Positions 57,996 to 64,000 of a DNA stretch of 64,000 nt are shown here, in pieces (the first letter of the stretch is position 1; every line of letters begins with the position of its first letter). A program made the position numbers and the translations under genes. The notes under the pieces were generated by a model that saw nothing but the letters and a program-made list of their open reading frames with translations, was not told where the DNA came from and made no database searches. The stretch comes from Streptomyces resistomycificus (lineage in GTDB: Bacteria > Actinomycetota > Actinomycetes > Streptomycetales > Streptomycetaceae). The stretch is from NCBI RefSeq assembly GCF_001514265.1, contig NZ_KQ948995.1:186001-250000 (forward strand). The letters are read 5' to 3'.

Positions 57996-59143
57996 GAGGA
58001 GTACGCGCTGTTCTCGTGGACGTAGTCGGCGGTGAGGTCGTTGGTCCAGATGGTGGCCGTCTCGGCGCCGGCGGCGAGGTCGGCGACGATGTGCACCTCG
58101 CGGTAGCGCATGTCGACCTTCTCGCGGTCCTCGCCGACGCTGCCGTTCTTGCACACCCACACGCCGTTGATGGCGACGTTGAGCTGGTCGGGGTCGAAGG
58201 CGGCCCGGGTGGTCCCGATCGCGGAGAGCACCCGGCCCCAGTTGGGGTCCTCGCCGTGGATGGCGCACTTGAGCAGGTTGTTGCGGGCGATGGAGCGGCC
58301 CACCTCGACGGCGTCGTCCTCGGTCGCGGCGTTGATCACCTCGACCTTGATGTCCTTGCCGGCGCCCTCGGCGTCCCGGATCAGCTGCTGACCGAGGTCG
58401 TCGCAGACCGTGCGCACGGCTTCGGCGAACTCCTCGTACTCCGGGGCGACTCCGGCCGCGCCGGAGGCCAGCAGGAGGACGGTGTCGTTGGTGGACATGC
58501 AGCCGTCGGAGTCGACGCGGTCGAAGGTGACCCTGGTGGCGGCGCGCAGCGCCCGGTCCAGGGTCGCGTTGTCGAGGTCGGCGTCGGTGGTGAGGACGAC
58601 CAGCATGGTGGCGAGGCCGGGGGCGAGCATGCCCGCGCCCTTGGCCATGCCGCCGACGGTCCAGCCGTCCTTGGTGACGACGGACGTCTTGTGGACGGTG
58701 TCGGTGGTCTTGATGGCGATGGCGGCCTTCTCGCCGCCGTGCTCGCTGAGGGCGCCCGCCGCCTGCTCGACTCCCGGCAGCAGCTTGTCCATCGGGAGCA
58801 GGACGCCGATCAGCCCCGTCGACGCGACGGCGACCTCGACCGCGCCCAGACCGAGCACCTCGGCTGCCTTCTCGGCGGTGGCGTGCGTGTCCTGGAAGCC
58901 CTTCGCTCCCGTACAGGCGTTGGCGCCACCGGAGTTGAGGACCACGGCGGAGACCTGGCCGGCCTTGAGGACCTGCTCGGACCACAGGACGGGCGCCGCC
59001 TTGACACGGTTGGAGGTGAAGACGCCGGCGGCGGCGCGGCGGGGCCCGGTGTTGACCACGAGGGCCAGGTCCGGGTTGCCGTTCTCCTTGATTCCGGCGG
59101 CGATGCCCGCGGCCTGGAACCCCTGTGCTGCCGTGACGCTCAC
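57992..59143 (-). CDS. argJ: Glutamate N-acetyltransferase (ornithine acetyltransferase)
   Basis: 383-residue self-cleaving enzyme. The cleavage site lies before the Thr nucleophile in GAGMLAPGLATMLVVLTTDA. It recycles the acetyl group from acetylornithine to glutamate and, if bifunctional, also makes acetylglutamate from acetyl-CoA. GTGA overlap with argC at 59140-59143. No argA is in the window. Confidence 0.96.
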   Translation of the reverse strand: MSVTAAQGFQAAGIAAGIKENGNPDLALVVNTGPRRAAAGVFTSNRVKAAPVLWSEQVLKAGQVSAVVLNSGGANACTGAKGFQDTHATAEKAAEVLGLGAVEVAVASTGLIGVLLPMDKLLPGVEQAAGALSEHGGEKAAIAIKTTDTVHKTSVVTKDGWTVGGMAKGAGMLAPGLATMLVVLTTDADLDNATLDRALRAATRVTFDRVDSDGCMSTNDTVLLLASGAAGVAPEYEEFAEAVRTVCDDLGQQLIRDAEGAGKDIKVEVINAATEDDAVEVGRSIARNNLLKCAIHGEDPNWGRVLSAIGTTRAAFDPDQLNVAINGVWVCKNGSVGEDREKVDMRYREVHIVADLAAGAETATIWTNDLTADYVHENSAYSS

Positions 59144-60168
59144 GGTGCGACTCCGATCGTGGAAAGACCGAGCTCCTCGGGGAGCCGGAGGGCGATGTTC
59201 ATGCTCTGGACGGCACCGCCCGCGGTGCCCTTGGTCAGGTTGTCGATGGCGCTGATCACGATGACGCGGCCGGCGGCCTCGTCGTAGGCGACCTGCACCT
59301 GGACGGCGTTGGAGCCGTAGACGGACGCCGTGGCGGGCCACTGGCCCTCGGGTAGCAGGTGGACGAAGGGCTCGTCGGCGTAGGCCTTGTCGTAGGCGGC
59401 CCGCAGGGACTCCCGCGTCACTCCCGCGGTGGCCTTCGCGCTGCAGGTGGCGAGGATGCCGCGGGGCATCGGCGCGAGGGTCGGGGTGAAGGAGACGGAG
59501 ACCCGCTCCCCGGCGGCCGCGCTGAGGTTCTGGATCATCTCGGGGGTGTGCCGGTGGACACCGCCGACGCCGTACGGCGACATGGAGCCCATGACCTCAC
59601 TGCCCAGCAGGTTCGGCTTGGGTGCCTTGCCCGCGCCGGAGGTCCCGGACGCGGCGACGATCACGGCCTCCGCCTCGGCGAGCCCGGCGGCGTACGCCGG
59701 GAAGAGCGCGAGGGAGACGGCGGTCGGGTAGCAGCCGGGTACCGCGATGCGCTTGGACCCCTCCAGCGCGGCGCGGCCACCCGGCAGTTCGGGAAGGCCG
59801 TACGGCCAGGTACCGGCATGCGGGGAGCCGTAGAACCGCTCCCAGTCACCGGCGTTCGCGAGCCGGAAGTCGGCCCCCATGTCGACCACGAGGACCTCCG
59901 GGCCGAGCTGTTCGGCGACGGCCGCGGACTGCCCGTGCGGCAGCGCGAGGAAGACGACGTCGTGTCCCGCGAGGACGTCCGCGGTGGTCTCCTGGAGCAC
60001 GCGGTCGGCCAGCGGCAGCAGGTGCGGCTGCAGCGCGCCGAGCCGCTGCCCGGCGTTGGAGTTGCCGGTCAGGGCGCCGATCTCGACCTCGGGGTGCGCC
60101 AGGAGCAGACGCAGGAGCTCTCCGCCCGCGTATCCACTCGCTCCGGCCACTGCCGCACGTACCGCCAT
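59140..60168 (-). CDS. argC: N-acetyl-gamma-glutamyl-phosphate reductase
   Basis: 342 residues. The NADP-binding AVAGASGYAGGELLRLLLAHP is at the start, and the catalytic Cys is in VPGCYPTAVSLAL. First gene of argCJBDR. ATG 60168 with GGAGGG eight bases upstream is preferred over GTG 60177. The promoter with ARG box lies 28-56 bases before it. Confidence 0.97.
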   Translation of the reverse strand: MAVRAAVAGASGYAGGELLRLLLAHPEVEIGALTGNSNAGQRLGALQPHLLPLADRVLQETTADVLAGHDVVFLALPHGQSAAVAEQLGPEVLVVDMGADFRLANAGDWERFYGSPHAGTWPYGLPELPGGRAALEGSKRIAVPGCYPTAVSLALFPAYAAGLAEAEAVIVAASGTSGAGKAPKPNLLGSEVMGSMSPYGVGGVHRHTPEMIQNLSAAAGERVSVSFTPTLAPMPRGILATCSAKATAGVTRESLRAAYDKAYADEPFVHLLPEGQWPATASVYGSNAVQVQVAYDEAAGRVIVISAIDNLTKGTAGGAVQSMNIALRLPEELGLSTIGVAP

Positions 60169-60190
60169 GGGTTCCACCCTCCTCGTAATG

Positions 60191-60226
60191 GCATGACTAT
60201 ACGTTTCGATGCACGTTTATGCAATC
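60191..60226 (-). promoter_or_regulatory. argC promoter overlapped by ARG box
   Basis: TTGCAT (60224-60219) and TATAGT (60201-60196) with a 17-base spacer on the minus strand, an unusually good promoter. TGCA cores lie at 60210-60213 and 60220-60223, 10 bp apart, with GCATGAC at the far edge. ArgR bound here would cover the polymerase site. Confidence 0.7.
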
Positions 60227-60373
60227 TGATTCAGGTACCCGACGGTCACGTGGGGCCGGTTCGCACGTGGTCCTACCCTGCCGGTCATGGGGAACACTTT
60301 CGGGGCCGGGGACGACCATCCGGCGATCATGACGCAGCGCCGGGTCGGCGGGTCTGACGGCCCGGACGACGCC

Positions 60374-60826
60374 TCAGTCGGCGATCATCCGCTGCCCCCG
60401 CTCCCCGTTGCGCTCCCGCTGACGGCGTACGACGTACCGGCCGGGGGCGAGGCCGGTGGCGCCGTGCTCGGGGTGGATGAGGTAGGCGACCTCGCGGACG
60501 TCGACGACCACGAGGGCGAGTCGTGTGTCGTCGAAGACATGCGGGGTCCACAGGCAGGTGCCGGGGTCCGCGACCAGGGAGTGCGGGTTGCCTCCGGCGG
60601 CACTGCGCAGCAGTTCGATGCCGGCGGCGGGGACCTCCTGCCACTGCACGTACGCCGCCAGCCGCACGGAGTCGGCGACGAACGCGAACGGGACGACGAT
60701 CAGGTCGCCCTGGGCCTGGAGGCCGTCGACGACGGGGACGGCGACCTGCCGCTCCAGGTGGTCGAGGACGCCGAGGCCGGTACGGGCGGTCAGGTCCGAC
60801 AAGGTCGTGGTCATGGGCGTGGACAT
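60374..60826 (-). CDS. Hypothetical protein, 150 aa
   Basis: Soluble protein with a mixed alpha/beta pattern: LERQVAVPVVDGLQAQGDLIVVPF, and later DTRLALVVVDVREVAYLIHPEHG, and a basic tail VVRRQRERNGERGQ. ATG 60826 has AGAGGTGAAG upstream. It follows the DUF6745-like gene by 52 bases and is probably cotranscribed with it. Family not recognised. Confidence 0.75.
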   Translation of the reverse strand: MSTPMTTTLSDLTARTGLGVLDHLERQVAVPVVDGLQAQGDLIVVPFAFVADSVRLAAYVQWQEVPAAGIELLRSAAGGNPHSLVADPGTCLWTPHVFDDTRLALVVVDVREVAYLIHPEHGATGLAPGRYVVRRQRERNGERGQRMIAD

Positions 60827-60878
60827 GGGCTTCACCTCTGGGTTCTCGGTTGGCGTGGGTGTGGTGCGGGGGTCTGCC

Positions 60879-62096
60879 TCAGGTGCGGCGCACGAGCCGC
60901 GCGTACTGTCCACCGGACAAGCCGTAGGTCCAGCCGGCCGCCGCGACCGGGTCGTCCAGGTGCCCCGGGACGCCCAGGCCGTAGCGTCGGCGGGTGCCGT
61001 CCGGTTCGACGGAGCCGTTGACGGTGAGCAGCAGACGCGCGGGGCGGCGCCAGAGGGCGAGCGGGACGTCGTAGAGCTGGAGTCGGGAGCCGGGGTTGCC
61101 GGGGTCGTCGGCCGTGGCGACGAGCCGGAGTGAGGCCTGTTCGATGTACGCGGCCCAGCCGAGCCGCTCGATGGCACTGCGCCGCACCTCGACGTTGCGC
61201 TCGGCGTGGATGCGCTCGACCGTCGGCCCCGTGACGACCCATTCGGGCACGGGTGTGCCGTGCAGGACGTGCAGCCGGGTGCCGTCGGTGAACCGTACGG
61301 CGGGGCCGTCCATCCGGTGCAGCCGCAGTTCCGCGCCGAACGCGGAGAGGCGTTCGGTGTGGAGTTCGGCCGGGCGCTCGGCCATCACGCAGACGCCGTC
61401 GCCTGCCCACCACCAGCCCGTGGACCGGGCAAGGTCCGTCCAGAGTCCGAGCTGCCGGACGTCCTCCTCGTGGTAGCGGGCGACTCCGAGCCGGGCCCGG
61501 GCGTCGTAGGCCGCGATCCAGTACGCGTCGTGTTGTCCGTGCCAGGTCAGGCCGAGCGCGTCGGTGTCGGTGGGCAGGAGGGCGGTGCGCAGCGGGGCCC
61601 GGACGGCGTCTCGCAGGCTCGCGGTCAGCGGTCCGTCGAGCAGGCCGCGCAGCACGGTGTCCCAGGAGGCACCGGCGGCGAGCGCCGCTTGCGGGGTGGG
61701 GCGGGTGCCGCCCGGGTCGGCGACGGATTCCAGGCCCCGTTGGCGGGGAGGGCGTCGCAGCCGTGTGTCCATGCGGTCCCGCAGCTCGGCGGCCAGGGAG
61801 GCCAGCCGCGCGGCCACCGGCCAGCCGGGGCCGCCCGGCAGCGCGTCGGCGGCCCGTAGGCCGGCCGGGCTGAACCTGCCCGGGCTGTCCAGGACCGTGC
61901 GGACCGCGGCGGCGGGCGAGGGTACCCAGACGAACCGGGGTGGTGAGCTGCCGAGCAGGCGGTACAGATCGGTCACGGCCGCCTGGGCCGTGGCCCGGTC
62001 GGCCGGGCGGGTGGAGAGTGCGTCCCTCAGCCAGTCGTCACACAGGGCGCGGGCCGAGGCCTCCCACTCCTGGAAGGAGCGGGGACGAGCGGTCAC
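60879..62096 (-). CDS. DUF6745-like protein
   Basis: 405 residues. Resembles a family of uncharacterised Streptomyces proteins (DUF6745, from memory). Features: Trp-rich WWWAGDGVCVMAERPAELHTE, HRMDGPAVRFTDGTRLHVLHGTPVPEWV, and a C-terminal ARLLLTVNGSVEPDGTRRRYGLGVP. The His-x-x-(D/E)GPAV and GTPVPEW strings look like a repeat domain. The start is uncertain: GTG 62096 (preferred, GGTGAG upstream), 62105 or 62156. Confidence 0.72.
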   Translation of the reverse strand: MTARPRSFQEWEASARALCDDWLRDALSTRPADRATAQAAVTDLYRLLGSSPPRFVWVPSPAAAVRTVLDSPGRFSPAGLRAADALPGGPGWPVAARLASLAAELRDRMDTRLRRPPRQRGLESVADPGGTRPTPQAALAAGASWDTVLRGLLDGPLTASLRDAVRAPLRTALLPTDTDALGLTWHGQHDAYWIAAYDARARLGVARYHEEDVRQLGLWTDLARSTGWWWAGDGVCVMAERPAELHTERLSAFGAELRLHRMDGPAVRFTDGTRLHVLHGTPVPEWVVTGPTVERIHAERNVEVRRSAIERLGWAAYIEQASLRLVATADDPGNPGSRLQLYDVPLALWRRPARLLLTVNGSVEPDGTRRRYGLGVPGHLDDPVAAAGWTYGLSGGQYARLVRRT

Positions 62097-62232
62097 GGGG
62101 CTCACCGGAGGACTTCGAGGTCCGCCTTTCGCATCATCATGCGGAGATCGTGACACCGACGCCGGCAGTGGGCAAGCGAGTTATCGGCTGCCTGTGTCTC
62201 CTGCTGGAAGCCGGGGTGGGGGCCGGGATGGA

Positions 62233-62256
62233 GGCCGCCGCCCTCGGACGGCGGCC
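62233..62256 (-). terminator. Terminator of the GH51 gene
   Basis: GGCCGCCG/CGGCGGCC around an 8-base loop, nested within the longer pairing TGGGGGCCG/CGGCCCCCA. It lies 14 bases after the stop. Confidence 0.65.
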
Positions 62257-62269
62257 CCCACGATTCCGG

Positions 62270-64000
62270 CTACCGCTGCCTGATCCTCAGGAAGGTGATC
62301 GAGTTCGCCGGGAAGGTGTACGTGAACCGGTCGGAGACTCCTTCGTAGGTGGACGACACCGGTGCCACCGCGGTGGCCGTCTCGGTGTTCACCGCGTCCG
62401 GCGCGGCGGCCAGCGTGGTGACCTTCGCCCGGGAGCGGACCTTGGCACCGCCGAGGTCGATCGCCGTACGGGCGGCCGAGGACTGGGCGTTGACGACCTT
62501 GACGATCAGGTCACCGGTCTTCCTGTCCTTGGTGACGACCTGCCGGAACGGCTCGGCCGGCTTGTCGTCGGTGAAGCTGCCCCATTCCTGACCGTCGAGG
62601 TAGAGGGTGACCTGCCGGCCCCGCACCTTGACGTCGATGTCGTAGGCGCGGCCGGTCTCGACCGAACCGGCCTTGGACAGGAGCGTCGACTTGCCGCCGT
62701 CCACGGCCTGTTCGACGGCGGACTGGGTGTTGTTCCAGCCGCCCAGGTTCCACCAGTAGTAGTTCCCGGTGTCCTTGACTCCGAAGGCGACGAGGAAGCC
62801 CTCCTTGCCGGCCTTCTTGGTGGCCTTCACATGCAGGTCGTAGTCGTGCCAGGACGGGTCGCCGGCCGAGACCATGGTGTTCTCGGCGGCCACGTCGGTC
62901 TGCGCGTACTGCCCGTCCTGGACGCTCCAGCTGCCGCCGCCGGTGTGGGTCCACTGCGAGGCGTCACCGGAGAAGTCGTCGGTGAGCAGGGTCTCGCCGT
63001 CGGCGCCGGTGACCTTCACGTCGTCGTACGCCGCCGTGGTCGCCCACGTCGACAGGCCGACGGCGCCGGTGATCGGGGCCAGCAGCGACGGTGTTCCGGT
63101 GGCCGTGGAGGGCACCACCCGGTCGCCGACGTTGTTCATGAACAGCTTCTGGACCTCGTAGTTGGCGGAGTTCCAGGAGGCGTGGTTGTTGAACCACACC
63201 ATGTCCGGGCGCCACTGCACGTAGTCCTCGTTGGCGAACAGCGGGGCGTAGGAGGCGAGTTTGACGATGTCGGCGTTGCGCTCCAGCCCGGTCATGAAGG
63301 CGGCTTCGGCGAGGCCGTTCTTGAAGGCGTTGCCCTGGGAGGCGTACTCGCCGAGGAAGACCTTGGGCCCGTTGCGGTCGTAGGAGTCGTAGCGGCCGTT
63401 GTTCTGGAGGAACCACTGCGGGCTGTTGTAGTAGTGCTCGTCGACCATGTCGACCTTGGCCTCGCGGTTGAGCTGCCAGGCCGTGTCGAAGGTCGAACCG
63501 GTGTCGTCGGGACCGGAGTTGGAGACCACGGTGATGTCCGGGTACTTCGCTTCGATGGCCGTGCGGAACTGCTTGAACCGGGCCATGAACTCGACCGGCA
63601 GGTTCTCCTCGTTGCCGACCCCGATGTGGGTGAGGTGGAAGGGCTCGGGGTGGCCCATCTGCGCCCGCTTCCGGCCCCAGGTCGAGGTCACCGGTCCGTT
63701 GGCGAACTCGATGAGGTCCAGGGCGTCCTGGATGTGCCGCTTGAGCAGCGCCTCGTCGTCGGTGGCCTTGTTCTGGCCGCAGCCGGTCACCAGGGCCGGG
63801 ACGACGGGCAGCGGCATCGCGCCGACGTCCTCGGAGAAGCGGAAGTACTCGTAGTAGCCGAGGCCGTAACTCTGGTTGTAACCCCAGAAGTTGGAGTTGG
63901 TGGCGCGCTCCTCGACCGGGCCGATGGTGTCCTTCCACTGGTAGGACCGCTTGCGCTGCCAGTTCGAGGCCTCGCTGTAGTCCTCCATGGAGCCGGTGTT
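62270..64000 (-). CDS. Alpha-L-arabinofuranosidase (GH51), 3' part
   Basis: The last 576 residues of a large glycosidase; the N-terminus lies beyond the right edge. The acid/base glutamate is in HIGVGNEENLP and the nucleophile in VFLGEYASQG, as in GH51. Between the barrel and the final beta-domain sits an insert with FSGDASQWTHTGGGSWSVQDG, a lectin-like or DUF1080-type sugar-binding module. The C-terminus FTYTFPANSITFLRIRQR is typical. It releases arabinose from arabinans or arabinoxylans. Confidence 0.9.
   Translation of the reverse strand, partial: NTGSMEDYSEASNWQRKRSYQWKDTIGPVEERATNSNFWGYNQSYGLGYYEYFRFSEDVGAMPLPVVPALVTGCGQNKATDDEALLKRHIQDALDLIEFANGPVTSTWGRKRAQMGHPEPFHLTHIGVGNEENLPVEFMARFKQFRTAIEAKYPDITVVSNSGPDDTGSTFDTAWQLNREAKVDMVDEHYYNSPQWFLQNNGRYDSYDRNGPKVFLGEYASQGNAFKNGLAEAAFMTGLERNADIVKLASYAPLFANEDYVQWRPDMVWFNNHASWNSANYEVQKLFMNNVGDRVVPSTATGTPSLLAPITGAVGLSTWATTAAYDDVKVTGADGETLLTDDFSGDASQWTHTGGGSWSVQDGQYAQTDVAAENTMVSAGDPSWHDYDLHVKATKKAGKEGFLVAFGVKDTGNYYWWNLGGWNNTQSAVEQAVDGGKSTLLSKAGSVETGRAYDIDVKVRGRQVTLYLDGQEWGSFTDDKPAEPFRQVVTKDRKTGDLIVKVVNAQSSAARTAIDLGGAKVRSRAKVTTLAAAPDAVNTETATAVAPVSSTYEGVSDRFTYTFPANSITFLRIRQR

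Overview
The window is chromosomal DNA from a Streptomyces, or a very close relative. Base composition is very high in G+C, GTG starts are common, stops overlap starts as ATGA or GTGA, and the genus marker SsgB is present. Several gene groups (thrS ... ssgB ... metNIQ ... glpQ ... argH ... argCJBDR) follow, from memory, the order of the conserved core of the S. coelicolor chromosome. No insertion sequence, phage, CRISPR array or rRNA was seen. Most genes lie on the minus strand.

Layout. 1-4.8 kb: the 5' part of thrS, a coupled pair of poorly known genes, a DEDD exonuclease, tRNA-Val(CAC) and a SRPBCC protein. 4.9-14.1 kb: a giant membrane protein, then a carbohydrate cluster made of a Tat-exported PL26-type rhamnogalacturonan lyase, a YesL-like protein and a three-gene sugar ABC transporter, headed by a promoter with a LacI-type operator. 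A second identical tRNA-Val(CAC) follows. 14.5-18.8 kb: ssgB and small regulatory, membrane and redox genes. 18.8-20.8 kb: pabB and pabC. 21.0-21.5 kb: a tRNA cluster (Gly, Cys, 3 x Val-GAC). 21.5-25.8 kb: small proteins, an APH-like kinase and a Ser/Thr kinase. 25.8-34.2 kb: a SpoU methyltransferase and cobalamin genes (cobA, a BluB-CobT fusion with a huge acidic head, cobL). 35.1-38.2 kb: metNIQ behind a Cys/Met-rich leader peptide. 38.2-46.3 kb: HAD, GNAT, sigma-like, glpQ, plsC, a TetR/MFS pair and an aldo-keto reductase. 46.5-49.3 kb: argG and argH. 49.4-55.3 kb: a secreted protein with a perfect 285-bp duplication, a PNPOx-fold protein, an L,D-transpeptidase-like protein and a three-gene extracytoplasmic flavin electron-transfer module. 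55.3-60.2 kb: argCJBDR. 60.3-64 kb: two uncharacterised genes and the 3' part of a GH51 arabinofuranosidase.

How the genes work together. Arginine biosynthesis is nearly complete here. ArgR is encoded in the window, and its target motif (TGCA cores 10 bp apart) sits inside near-consensus promoters of both argC and argG. The PL26 cluster is a self-contained import and degradation unit. The FRD-like reductase, the triple FMN-binding protein and ApbE form a flavin relay in which ApbE attaches the FMN.

The items most worth a second look are the leader peptide before metN, the triple FMN carrier, the BluB-CobT fusion and the perfect internal duplication at 49.6-50.4 kb. All coordinates and start choices were read by hand; family names rest on recognised motifs, not on database searches.
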